From: UBA1672 sp964352665
GTDB taxonomy: Bacteria > Pseudomonadota > Alphaproteobacteria > Micavibrionales > Micavibrionaceae
Assembly: GCA_964352665.1 (NCBI GenBank)
Contig: CAYGSJ010000010.1
Span: 1-61,758, forward strand
Length of the DNA stretch: 61,758 nucleotides
Direction: 5' to 3'
Part shown: piece by piece, positions 17,392-26,178 of the stretch
How positions within the stretch are numbered: the stretch's first letter is position 1
How the letters are laid out: every line of letters begins with the position of its first letter
The notes under the pieces: generated by a model
What the model saw: the letters and a program-made list of their open reading frames with translations, nothing else
Told to the model about the DNA's origin: nothing
The model's database searches: none
Position numbers and translations under genes: made by a program

Positions 17392-19659
17392 ATGGGGTTT
17401 CTGGCACCACTCGACTATCTTGTTCACCGTTTTGTCAGCGGAAAATTACCACAAATTTCACCATCAGAAATGGAAGCATTACAAGCCGGAACAGACGGTG
17501 ATGGCTGGTATGCCGAGTTGATGAGTGGAAAGCCTGACTGGGACAAGCTTTTTGAATTGGCGAAACCCCAATTAAGTGTAGAAGAAAATTACTTCCTTGG
17601 TGGCGACGTCGAAGACCTTATTGGCATGATTGATAACCATCAGGTTCTTGAGAAAAAAGAGCTTCCGCCCGAAGTAATCGAATTTATGAAGGAACGTGGC
17701 TTCCTTGGCATGATTATCCCTAAAGAATATGGTGGCAAGGGCTTTTCAACACTTGCACACTCCGCCGTTGTTATTAAACTTGCCGCTCATAGTACGGCGG
17801 CTGCCGTTGTAGCAACCATCCCTAACTCTTTGGGGCCGGCCGAACTTCTCAATCACTATGGAACAGATGAGCAAAAAACAGAATATTTGCCAAAACTGGC
17901 CCGTGGCGAATATGTGCCGTGTTTTGGTCTGACCGAATTGACGGCCGGTTCGGATGCCGCTTCTATCCGCTCCAAAGGCGTTGTTTATAAAGACGAAACC
18001 ACAGGCGAAACCCGTATCAAGCTGGACATTGACAAGCGCTATATCACTTTGGCGCCAATTTCAAATCTGGTGGGTATGGCGTTTAAGATTGAAGACCCCG
18101 AGGGACTTCTTCCACCGGGCACACTAGATCCGAAAGGTGATGGCATTACTGTGGGCCTTCTTAAAACACATGACGAGAAGGGAAGCCCTGTCCCCGGCAT
18201 TAGTGTCGGAAACCGCCATGATCCCTGCTCTCCCTTCATAAACGGTACTGTTGAGGCACATGATGTTTCAATTGGCCTGAATGAAGTTATTGGAGGGCCG
18301 GAAAAGATAGGCAAAGGCTGGGGCATGCTAATGGAAACACTGGGTATTGGCCGTGCTGTTGCCCTGCCTTCCATTTCCGAAGGTCATACAAAGCTGAATA
18401 GTTTGCTTGTTAGCTCAAGACCTCGCAGACAATTTGGTATGGATATTTCTAAGTTTCCGGCAGTACAAGGGAACATCGCGGATGTTACCGTTCTTGCTTA
18501 TTTGATGAATGCCTCTCGTTTGGCCACGATTGCCATGATCGACCAAAGGCATGAAAAACCCGCTATCCCCTCGGCTGTTGTTAAGTATCACTCAACCGAA
18601 GATGCCCGCGCCGCAACAAACATGACTATGGATGTTCTGGCCGGTCAGGGCATTATGCGTGGCCCGGGCAACATGATGCAGGATCAATATATGGCGGCTC
18701 CCATTGGTATTACTGTTGAGGGTGCAAATTTGATGACCGGGTCGGTTATTCTGGGCGGACAAGCGGTTATCAGAACACACCCGCATTTTATTGGTGAAGT
18801 GGAAGCCCATAATGATAATAACAAGCCGGAACTAAGGCGCCGTGTTCTGAGACATGCGTTTAGCACAGTGACCAATATGTTCCGTAGCTTTGGTTTTGGC
18901 CTAAGCAATGGACATGGAACAGACGTTCCCGATGTTGACCCTGATTTTGCAAAATATTACAGACAGATTAATCGTTTGAGTGCGTCATTTAACGTTGCGG
19001 CAGATGCAACTTACGCGCTCATGGGTGGAAAGTTAAAGCGCGAAGAACTGATTGCAAACCGTATCGGCATGATTGGATCTAACCTGTATCGTGCATCCAC
19101 AGCCCTTTGGGCCTATAAGACAATGGGACACCCAGAAGCGATGAAGCCGGTTGTTATGGCCGCCGTAGAAGAGGCGCTAATGCACGCAGAACAAGCCATG
19201 GATGAACTTTATAAAAACCACCCCAACAAACACATTGCCAAGTTTCTTCGTGGGATTACGATGCCACGCGGCCGACAAAACCACGGACCTCATGATGATC
19301 TTAGAAAATCAGTCGCAAACATGGCAGTAGATTCTGGTGACGTTAGAAGATTTATGCAAGACGGCCTTTCCCATCCGGCCAATGATGAGCCATTAGGCCG
19401 AATCCTGCATGGACATAGACTTGGCGGGCAAACTTACGCCCTTTATAAATTGCTGAGAGATAATAAATACCACGTGGTGCAGGACAATGTTCTGAATGAG
19501 AGTGAACTTGGAAGAGCACAAGCAGAAGACATCATTACAGGCGAGCAAGCGGATTTAATCAGAGAATATGAAGCACTCTTAGTGGAAATCAACAAGGTCG
19601 ACATCTATAGCAGAGATCTTAGCGAGCATGTTGACGGCCCGGGTATGGATTTAGGGTAG
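17392..19659 (+). CDS. fadE: FadE-type acyl-CoA dehydrogenase
   Basis: 755 residues, slightly shorter than E. coli FadE (814). A short N-terminal part lacks the hydrophobic segments of the enterobacterial protein. The dehydrogenase core (FGLTELTAGSDAASIRSKG) contains the FAD/substrate motif, and about 280 C-terminal residues match the DUF1974 extension specific to FadE. It catalyses the first oxidation of fatty acyl-CoA in beta-oxidation. RBS AAAGGGAAG precedes the ATG. No other beta-oxidation genes adjoin it. Confidence 0.9.
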   Translation: MGFLAPLDYLVHRFVSGKLPQISPSEMEALQAGTDGDGWYAELMSGKPDWDKLFELAKPQLSVEENYFLGGDVEDLIGMIDNHQVLEKKELPPEVIEFMKERGFLGMIIPKEYGGKGFSTLAHSAVVIKLAAHSTAAAVVATIPNSLGPAELLNHYGTDEQKTEYLPKLARGEYVPCFGLTELTAGSDAASIRSKGVVYKDETTGETRIKLDIDKRYITLAPISNLVGMAFKIEDPEGLLPPGTLDPKGDGITVGLLKTHDEKGSPVPGISVGNRHDPCSPFINGTVEAHDVSIGLNEVIGGPEKIGKGWGMLMETLGIGRAVALPSISEGHTKLNSLLVSSRPRRQFGMDISKFPAVQGNIADVTVLAYLMNASRLATIAMIDQRHEKPAIPSAVVKYHSTEDARAATNMTMDVLAGQGIMRGPGNMMQDQYMAAPIGITVEGANLMTGSVILGGQAVIRTHPHFIGEVEAHNDNNKPELRRRVLRHAFSTVTNMFRSFGFGLSNGHGTDVPDVDPDFAKYYRQINRLSASFNVAADATYALMGGKLKREELIANRIGMIGSNLYRASTALWAYKTMGHPEAMKPVVMAAVEEALMHAEQAMDELYKNHPNKHIAKFLRGITMPRGRQNHGPHDDLRKSVANMAVDSGDVRRFMQDGLSHPANDEPLGRILHGHRLGGQTYALYKLLRDNKYHVVQDNVLNESELGRAQAEDIITGEQADLIREYEALLVEINKVDIYSRDLSEHVDGPGMDLG

Positions 19660-19790
19660 CCTTCTCTATAATTTTGAAAACATTGGTTTTGCATAAGCTT
19701 TTCTTCTTGTCATATTACTATATTGACATGGGCTTTTTACATATGCAAAGATGGCTCCCTTCAAACAATTAAAAAATAAGGAGTAGTGAT

Positions 19791-20315
19791 ATGGGATTGT
19801 TCGATATGTTCAAGAAAAAAGAGCGTCCAGAGGATGCCGCAAGACGTGCTAGATCGCGGGAAAGAGCAATGGAAAGAGTTGCTGCTCTAAAAGCAAATGG
19901 CGGCCTACACACAAACACGGAAGAAATTACACCGGAAGAAAGACTAAGACGCAGCAGGGCTGGAACAAGCGATGGTTCGGCCCCCGCAGCACCAAGACGC
20001 GCTGCGGCTAATCTTGGATTTACATTTTCAAGAGAAGCTGGCCTGACCGTAACAGATGCCAATAAGGCAAAGCCCCGGCTTACAGATATTACATCTGCCC
20101 TTGGAAGACCGGCGACAATGGTTGTTATCGGAGATCGTTATTTTGTGGCTGAAGGAAAAACACTGTCTGGTGTTGAGAACAAAGTTGAAATGGGAGCAGC
20201 CTTTGCTGTGAAAGCCGTTAAGCCTGAGGGTGCAGAACAGATTCTAGAAAAAGTTGCAGAACAAGCCTCTGCCCCGGCAAAAGAGCCCGAAGCTGACGCA
20301 CCGGAAGTACAATAA
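19791..20315 (+). CDS. hypothetical basic/acidic soluble protein
   Basis: 174 residues with excellent RBS (AAGGAG, seven bases before ATG). N-terminal 60 residues are highly charged and helical (MFKKKERPEDAARRARSRER). The central part looks like a small folded alpha/beta domain (RPATMVVIGDRYFVAEGK). The tail is Ala/Glu/Pro-rich. No signal peptide. I do not recognise the family. Monocistronic, followed by a terminator. Confidence 0.7.
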   Translation: MGLFDMFKKKERPEDAARRARSRERAMERVAALKANGGLHTNTEEITPEERLRRSRAGTSDGSAPAAPRRAAANLGFTFSREAGLTVTDANKAKPRLTDITSALGRPATMVVIGDRYFVAEGKTLSGVENKVEMGAAFAVKAVKPEGAEQILEKVAEQASAPAKEPEADAPEVQ

Positions 20316-20341
20316 AACGATACGAATTGGTATCAAAATAA

Positions 20342-20367
20342 AAGCGGCCCTCAAGCCGTTTTTTATT
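20342..20367. terminator. bidirectional Rho-independent terminator
   Basis: Stem AAGCGGC / GCCGTTT with a six-base loop, TTTTTT on the plus side and a T-rich tail on the minus side. It serves the gene at 19791 and the convergent genes to its right. Confidence 0.75.
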
Positions 20368-20381
20368 GTACTTTATCGGGC

Positions 20382-20513
20382 TTATATAAACCCCTGGTTT
20401 TCAAAATATTTCCTTGCTCTGGTATATTCTGTTTCTATTTGTTTATTAAATTCCTCGCGCGCCTGTGCTGTTGCTTCTTTCATATCTTGCGCATCGGCGA
20501 AGACAGCGCGCAT
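20382..20513 (-). CDS. small ORF, 43 residues, downstream of the CBS gene
   Basis: Reads MRAVFADAQDMKEATAQARE and on, a charged helix ending ARKYFENQGFI. It lies between the CBS-protein stop and the terminator, in another frame. The frame is open further upstream (PAAGVGADI) without a start, and no strong RBS is visible. It could be a real small protein or the broken end of a longer one. Confidence 0.35.
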   Translation of the reverse strand: MRAVFADAQDMKEATAQAREEFNKQIETEYTRARKYFENQGFI

Positions 20514-20562
20514 AATATCCGCGCCGACACCAGCGGCGGGTGTAGTCTTATGGAGCTATGGG

Positions 20563-21066
20563 TTATCCCATCAAATTAATAACCAAAGCATATAAAAGCA
20601 TCGCCAGAACAATCAGAAGAATCTGATATCCAGCACCAAGTGTAGCTTTAGCAGTTTCTTTAACGCGCTCGAATAATTGTGGCCATGTGTAGGATACGAA
20701 GTCCCCTTGCGAGAACATATTTACAATTCTGCCCTGATCATCAACAACCGGTAGGTGTCTGAAACGTTCATTAGACATGATACGCATCCAATCCAGCAAA
20801 TCATCCTCTTCATTTGCCACACGGACTTCCGTTGTCATGACGTCCGCCACACTCGCCGAGTCAGGATTGAGATTGTTGTATAAAACCCGGAGCATCAAAT
20901 CACGCTCTGTAAGAATGCCTACAACCGTATCATCCGGATTTGTAATGACGACCGAGCCTATATTTTTCTCTCCCATTACATTGATGGCATCACGCACGCT
21001 CGAACTTGGTGGTAAAGTAACCGGTCTTGGTTTCGATTTATACTCAGCACGATCCTTAATCTTCAT
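20563..21066 (-). CDS. CBS-pair protein with C-terminal membrane anchor
   Basis: 167 residues. Two CBS motifs (SVRDAINVMGEKNIGSVVIT with GILTERDLMLR; SVADVMTTEVRVAN with HLPVVDDQGR) form a Bateman module that usually senses adenine nucleotides. The last about 22 residues (ILLIVLAMLLYALVINLMG) are one membrane helix, so it is tail-anchored. The regulated partner is unknown. Confidence 0.85.
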   Translation of the reverse strand: MKIKDRAEYKSKPRPVTLPPSSSVRDAINVMGEKNIGSVVITNPDDTVVGILTERDLMLRVLYNNLNPDSASVADVMTTEVRVANEEDDLLDWMRIMSNERFRHLPVVDDQGRIVNMFSQGDFVSYTWPQLFERVKETAKATLGAGYQILLIVLAMLLYALVINLMG

Positions 21067-21377
21067 TTCTAGCCTCTATCCTTTGTATTCTTCTCCTGCA
21101 CACACAATACGATTTATATCATACGATGAAAGGATTGTATCATAAAATCCAGAATCCCAGTTTATATTCAACTGTTTCTTTTTTCTAGCAACTTCAGCAT
21201 CGCATCTCAATTCTAAGGGATTTTCTTACATAGACATCTGGCTTTGCCCTGCGCTCTGACCATAATTCGTATATTTAATACGACTTTATTCCTAAAACCA
21301 ACCACCCTAAGTCTTTGTTATTTAAAATAAATTTTATATTATGGAAAAATTAAAATTTTTGCTGTATAAATTTTGAT
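21067..21377. other. divergent intergenic region
   Basis: AT-rich, no ORF worth calling. TATAAA at 21365-21370 ends eight bases before the ATG at 21378 and there is no Shine-Dalgarno, so a leaderless transcript for that gene is possible. Nothing else is recognised. Confidence 0.4.
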
Positions 21378-22202
21378 ATGAATGAGCCAGATAAAATACT
21401 GATGAATGATGGAAAAGAGCTACCTGTTTCAAAGCTTAGCGCAGATGAGGTTGCTAGCTTGGGGCGCTATGGCCGCTTTGCTTTTACCGCAGATGGGTTT
21501 GCGTGCCGCGTAGACCCTCAGGGTTGTGTAATATTGCCGAAGGAATATTTTGAGGAGCCCAAGGCTATGTCCGTCAGTCCCGTAAAATTTTTAAGAAGTA
21601 AATGGGGTGCATCAATTGGAGCTCTGCTCCTAACATTTGCAGGCGCAACGGCCAATTACGCACGTTACTCCAGCGACGTGCCTGAAGCAACACCCGACTA
21701 TGACGCAGATGCAGTTGTTGTTGTCACAGGCGGATCCGGCCGCGTAAAAACCGCCTTTCTAGAATGCAAAGAAGGTGACAGATTATTTATTAGCGGGGCA
21801 AATTCTTCGGTATCCGCAATCTTTAGTCGCTGTGGCTTAAGATCAGATGAAGTCGAAATAGATATGAATGATGTCGAGTTAGGCACGAACGCAAAAAATA
21901 CAGCAGGAAATGCAATGGAAATTGCAGATTGGCTTTTGAGAAACCCTGACATCAGAAAAATCACCCTTGTAACCTCTGCCTACCACAAGGGAAGAACAAT
22001 GGTTGAGTGTCAGAAATATCTTCCGGACGATGTTGAGGTGCGTGTGCGTACTGTTGGTGATTACACCAGTACAGGAAGTAAAATCCAAGCTACAATCGGA
22101 GAAATCATGAAATTCAATACACGATTTTTTGGATTAGCGGGCGGCGATGCACAAGACAATCTATATCGGCCGGATGACGTTAGAACTCTGGATAACGACT
22201 AG
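21378..22202 (+). CDS. YdcF/SanA-like (DUF218) protein, single-pass membrane
   Basis: 274 residues. A cytosolic N-terminal part of about 80 residues precedes one membrane segment (WGASIGALLLTFAGATANYA), then the DUF218 domain with AVVVVTGGSGRV, FISGANSS, a conserved acidic NTAGNA region and ITLVTSAYHKGRTM. E. coli SanA/ElyC relatives act on the cell-envelope, in lipid-carrier or barrier functions. Specific activity cannot be assigned. Confidence 0.8.
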   Translation: MNEPDKILMNDGKELPVSKLSADEVASLGRYGRFAFTADGFACRVDPQGCVILPKEYFEEPKAMSVSPVKFLRSKWGASIGALLLTFAGATANYARYSSDVPEATPDYDADAVVVVTGGSGRVKTAFLECKEGDRLFISGANSSVSAIFSRCGLRSDEVEIDMNDVELGTNAKNTAGNAMEIADWLLRNPDIRKITLVTSAYHKGRTMVECQKYLPDDVEVRVRTVGDYTSTGSKIQATIGEIMKFNTRFFGLAGGDAQDNLYRPDDVRTLDND

Positions 22203-22210
22203 GTATCTCT

Positions 22211-22579
22211 TTAAAAATATCCTCTTGCTTTTTCCAGCTCGGAACATAAATTCTCTTCAACGTTGGAAACAGCCTGTGCCAGTGCCTCGTAATGCCCGCT
22301 TAAGGCTTCTAAATCGCGCGCACCAGCCTCCTTTATATCCTTACCGGCATATTCCAGAATTTCGGCGGCCTTATGAACGTCTTTATCCAGCAACCCCAAA
22401 GCCTCGATTGTTAGGCGCAACTCTTCTGTTTTTTGATAGACGTGCGACGGAGTTATTCTGGGGATTGGGAGTTCCTCACACAAGGCCGCTTGTGTGACAA
22501 AAAAAACGCATAAAAATACAAACCAAAATGGATTGCCTAGTTTAGAAAATTTGTAACGACGGGAGAACATTTGCACCAT
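22211..22579 (-). CDS. hypothetical secreted helical protein
   Basis: About 122 residues. An N-terminal hydrophobic stretch (FWFVFLCVFFVTQAALC) looks like a signal peptide; a Cys at its end could be a lipobox but the sequence AALC fits only loosely. The mature part is one long amphipathic helical region. Convergent with the DUF218 gene, eight bases apart. Start uncertain among two Met codons. Family not recognised. Confidence 0.55.
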   Translation of the reverse strand: MVQMFSRRYKFSKLGNPFWFVFLCVFFVTQAALCEELPIPRITPSHVYQKTEELRLTIEALGLLDKDVHKAAEILEYAGKDIKEAGARDLEALSGHYEALAQAVSNVEENLCSELEKARGYF

Positions 22580-22625
22580 CTGAAAATTCAACACTGTGAA
22601 TCATAGAACATTTCGAAGAAAAAAA

Positions 22626-22649
22626 TAAGCGTGTTATTAAGCGTGTTAT
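22626..22649. repeat. 12-bp tandem duplication
   Basis: TAAGCGTGTTAT occurs twice head to tail in the intergenic region between the gene ending at 22211 and the gene at 22764. Confidence 0.8.
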
Positions 22650-22763
22650 AAAGAATTACGTATTTCGGACGATATTGGCGATTATATTGATTATTCCAGA
22701 AGATAGTTCGCATCAATCTTATATTTTACATATATTTTTTTATTTGCTATATTACCGCCCATT

Positions 22764-23438
22764 ATGAAGAATTTAACAGAGCAACATTCACAGCTTGCCT
22801 TAGAAGCTATGGCCGCACAAAGCTTGCATCCTCGCGACCCACGAGTGGTGTTAACACCGGTGCTCTCGGTTTTTATAGCAGCAGCTAAAAATCCTTTGTA
22901 TCGTGCCGTTATCCTTGAGGAACCTCAAAGTACAGTATTAACATATCGATTTGCATACGGCGCAATTGACCTCGCAAGTGCAGGGAATGTGGTGGACATA
23001 CCGGTGCGCGTAAATGACGAAGATACCGCTTCATTACCCATGGAAACCACCCTTGCCCCTATACATAGTGCTATTTCGGATATGGTTAGTCTATACCATG
23101 AAATAACAGGAGAAAGAGACACCTACGCTGTTACATCGCGTATCCCGCTAGGCAGTGAAATGCATCCGCACCCTAAACCTGTACTTAACAGGGTTGTTTT
23201 TAGCTTGGGGACACGATGGATAAATCCTGAAGGAGAAGAAGAATGTGCTCCTGAAGGGGCGCTATTCTACATAAAGGAAAATTTCTTGCATGCCGCGCGT
23301 TCTGAAGGATATTTAAGCCCTCGAACTGCTACAATCATTTCTCCTGCTGACATGCGCTCTATTCCCTACTTCCCCCCCTACAGCGCGGCTCCAGAAAATG
23401 AAGGGAATACCAGTTCTTTATCTGCACCAATTGTTTAA
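22764..23438 (+). CDS. hypothetical cytosolic protein
   Basis: 224 residues, no signal or membrane segment. A motif GSEMHPHPKPVLNRVVFSLG in the middle, with His-x-His-Pro followed by a beta strand, resembles a cupin- or oxygenase-like metal site, but the match is too short to assign. The end is Pro/Ser-rich. Family not recognised. No clear RBS upstream; AT-rich leader. Confidence 0.55.
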   Translation: MKNLTEQHSQLALEAMAAQSLHPRDPRVVLTPVLSVFIAAAKNPLYRAVILEEPQSTVLTYRFAYGAIDLASAGNVVDIPVRVNDEDTASLPMETTLAPIHSAISDMVSLYHEITGERDTYAVTSRIPLGSEMHPHPKPVLNRVVFSLGTRWINPEGEEECAPEGALFYIKENFLHAARSEGYLSPRTATIISPADMRSIPYFPPYSAAPENEGNTSSLSAPIV

Positions 23439-23511
23439 GAAAAATCGAGGCTGAGAAGCACTAAAAGAAAATGCCGATATCCTTATCCTGTAGGGCATCG
23501 TCGCAAGTATT

Positions 23512-23961
23512 TCAAAATTGCCTTCGAGAGATAAGCTTATCCAATTCATTTGCAAATTTTTTACCATCACGCGCAGTAAAGTTTTTTGGGCCACCGGTTT
23601 CTACGCCACTGCCACGCAGGCTATCCATAAAATCGCGCATATCCGATATTTGCCCAATATTACTTGTATCGTAGATCGTCCCCCGTGGATCAAGCCCCTG
23701 CGCGCCTTTTGCTACAATACGTGCAGCGAGCGGAATGTCGGCAGTGATAACCAGATCGCCCTTTGCACAATCTTCTACGATTTTGTCATCCGCTATATCG
23801 GGGCCTTGCTCAACCTGAATTAAACGAATGAGTGCCGAGTCCGGTAGGCGCAGCCATTGATTAGCTACAAACACGACTTCAATCTTTGCTCGTATAGACA
23901 CACGAAAGAGCATCTCTTTGACCGCTTTAGGGCAAGCATCTGCATCAACCAGTATCTTCAT
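23512..23961 (-). CDS. yaiI: YaiI/YqxD family (DUF188) protein
   Basis: 149 residues. MKILVDADACPKAVKEML with GDLVITADIPLAARIVAKGA is the PIN-like DUF188 signature, including clustered Asp residues that would bind metal. Its biochemical function is not established. The RRM gene immediately upstream shares the base at 23961, so the two are co-transcribed. Confidence 0.9.
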   Translation of the reverse strand: MKILVDADACPKAVKEMLFRVSIRAKIEVVFVANQWLRLPDSALIRLIQVEQGPDIADDKIVEDCAKGDLVITADIPLAARIVAKGAQGLDPRGTIYDTSNIGQISDMRDFMDSLRGSGVETGGPKNFTARDGKKFANELDKLISRRQF

Positions 23962-24197
23962 TAATCGGCTTGCCTCACACGGATTTTTTCTTTGCCCACT
24001 CTACTTCCATGCAGTTTTTCGATGGCAATCACGGCTTCGTGTTCCAGCGCCATCTCGACAAAACCAAACCCTTTTGATTTTTTAGTTTGAGCGTCCATTA
24101 CGATGGTGCAGGATTTGATATTGCCGTGGGCCTTGAAGAGTGCGGCAAGATCATTCTCACTCAAATCACGCGGCAGGTTAAGGACTATGAGTTTCAT
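23961..24197 (-). CDS. RRM-type RNA-binding protein
   Basis: 78 residues, one RNA recognition motif: RNP2 (KLIVLNLPRD) and RNP1 (KGFGFVEM) are both evident. Stand-alone bacterial RRM proteins bind single-stranded RNA and are often cold- or stress-linked. The ATG at 24197 has AGGAG seven bases upstream; the longer frame to 24239 has no such site. Confidence 0.9.
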   Translation of the reverse strand: MKLIVLNLPRDLSENDLAALFKAHGNIKSCTIVMDAQTKKSKGFGFVEMALEHEAVIAIEKLHGSRVGKEKIRVRQAD

Positions 24198-24365
24198 ACG
24201 GGCTCCTGTAAGTAAAGTATAAGTCTTTGGATAACACACTCATGCGCCTATGAACATCAAAGTTTGCAAGTTAAAGCGGCTTTGCTATTGATTAAGCCAT
24301 TGTTTACTATCCTTTTGACGAAGATTTTTTTATTGTAAGTATTATTAATTTATAAGTGTAAACCT

Positions 24366-24884
24366 ATGAGCAAAAATCCTACGGTTAAGCCCCCTCCTTC
24401 TTATTATGGCGTTCATTACATGACACCGCAGGGCCATGCGGTTTTAGAAAAGGAGCTGCATTGGTTGCTCCATGATGAGCGCCCCAAAATCGTTGATATC
24501 GTATCGTGGGCTGCTGGCAATGGTGATCGCTCCGAAAATGGTGATTACATCTATAATAAGAAACGCTTGCGTGAAATTGATCGACGTGTTCGTTATCTAA
24601 CAAAGAAGTTAGAGAACACAAAAATTGTTGACCCCAGAGAACAGCAAAATCTTGATCGTGTGTTTTTTGGTGCCAAAGTGACCTACGCAAGAAAAGATGA
24701 CAGCGAAGTCACAGTCACCCTTGTCGGTGTTGATGAAGCCGATTTTGGCCAAGGAAAAATCAACTGGCTGTCTCCGGTTGGAAAAGAGCTGCTCAAGGCG
24801 CAAGAAGGCGATGTCGTGACAGTTCGTCTGGATACAGGAATAGAAGAAATTGAAGTTATCGAAATCTCCTATCCGCTAGATTAA
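24366..24884 (+). CDS. greB: transcript cleavage factor GreB
   Basis: 172 residues, slightly longer than E. coli GreB because of an N-terminal extension. The coiled-coil hairpin has the catalytic acidic tip (NGDRSENGDYIYNKKRLREI), and the C-terminal FKBP-like domain includes GKINWLSPVGKELLKAQEGD. It rescues backtracked RNA polymerase by stimulating transcript cleavage. Confidence 0.93.
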   Translation: MSKNPTVKPPPSYYGVHYMTPQGHAVLEKELHWLLHDERPKIVDIVSWAAGNGDRSENGDYIYNKKRLREIDRRVRYLTKKLENTKIVDPREQQNLDRVFFGAKVTYARKDDSEVTVTLVGVDEADFGQGKINWLSPVGKELLKAQEGDVVTVRLDTGIEEIEVIEISYPLD

Positions 24885-24900
24885 AATTACAGCTTATTCT

Positions 24901-26082
24901 TTATACGTGCTGACCGGAAACGTAGCCTGACGACCAGGCCCATTGAAAATTAAATCCACCCAGATGGCCTGTTACATCAACAACTTCGCCAATAAAGTAC
25001 AAACCGGGCTGGCTCTTAACTTCCATGGTTTTAGATGACAATTCTTTTGTATCCACACCGCCCAGTGTGACTTCTGCTGTGCGATACCCTTCTGTGCCAC
25101 TAGGTTTTACGCGCCAGCAATTTATAGCATTTGCAAGGGCTTGCAGTTTTATATGCGATAAATCGGCAACCCGTCCTGCAATATTTTGGTCCTCACAAAT
25201 GCTTACGGCAAGACGTTTGGGGAGATGTTGAGCAAGAACCGTTTGTATATCTTGTTTTGGGTTGGCGGTCTTTTGTTGGTTCAAGAACGATATCATATCA
25301 ACATCTGGTGCAAGATTAATAACGATCTCATGTCCTTCGCGCCAATATGAAGAAATTTGCAAAATTGATGGCCCGCTCAAACCGCGATGTGTGAACAGCA
25401 GCCCTTCTGCGAAGCTTGTTTTTCCATATGACACTTCAGCATCAACAGATAGGCCACTTAGTATTTTACAGCGTTCCAGTAGGCTGGCCTGAAATGTAAG
25501 GGGAACCAAAGCAGGCCGTGTATCCACAAGCTTCAGGCCGAATTGTTTTGCAATATCGTAGCCGAATTTTGTTGCCCCGATTTTGGGAATAGACAGCCCG
25601 CCGGTTGCAATCACCAGAGATGAGCATGTCTGTGTCCCGCGACTGGTTTTAACACTATACCCCTCATTTTTGGCTTCAATACGATCAACACTGGTTTCCA
25701 TGTTCAGCACCACGCCGGCGTCGCTGCATTCATCCAGCAACATGTCGATAATTTTTCCTGCACTGGTGTCACAGAAAAGCTGGCCGAGCTTCTTTTCGTG
25801 AAACCCTATTCCATGCTTTTTCACTAATGCGATAAAATTCTGCTGGGTATATTGTGCAAGCGCTGATTTACAAAAATGTTTGTTGCTGGATAAAAACGTT
25901 TCAGGGCATGTGTGGATGTTTGTGAAGTTACAGCGCCCGCCTCCAGAAATTCTAATTTTTTCTGCAATTTTTTTTGAATGATCAATCAGCCAGACACGCC
26001 GCCCACGCTTTCCAGCTTCTATGGCGCACATCATGCCGGCAGCGCCCGCTCCAATAATAATAACGTCATATGAGAATTTCAT
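24901..26082 (-). CDS. HI0933/YhiN-family flavoprotein
   Basis: 393 residues. Begins with a dinucleotide-binding motif (IIIGAGAAGMMCAIEAGKRG) and has the family marks GGGRCNFTN and GKLGQLFCDTSAG-like region, with FIGEVVDVTGHLGGFNFQWA near the end. Predicted FAD/NAD(P) oxidoreductase; physiological substrate unknown. Convergent with greB. Confidence 0.9.
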   Translation of the reverse strand: MKFSYDVIIIGAGAAGMMCAIEAGKRGRRVWLIDHSKKIAEKIRISGGGRCNFTNIHTCPETFLSSNKHFCKSALAQYTQQNFIALVKKHGIGFHEKKLGQLFCDTSAGKIIDMLLDECSDAGVVLNMETSVDRIEAKNEGYSVKTSRGTQTCSSLVIATGGLSIPKIGATKFGYDIAKQFGLKLVDTRPALVPLTFQASLLERCKILSGLSVDAEVSYGKTSFAEGLLFTHRGLSGPSILQISSYWREGHEIVINLAPDVDMISFLNQQKTANPKQDIQTVLAQHLPKRLAVSICEDQNIAGRVADLSHIKLQALANAINCWRVKPSGTEGYRTAEVTLGGVDTKELSSKTMEVKSQPGLYFIGEVVDVTGHLGGFNFQWAWSSGYVSGQHV

Positions 26083-26178
26083 TTCGTGTGTTCTAGCATA
26101 TCTTTCTGATATTTCACAGATGTTCTAAAATGGCTTTGTTGAACAAACTAAAATCAGGAAGAATAGCTATAAATTATT

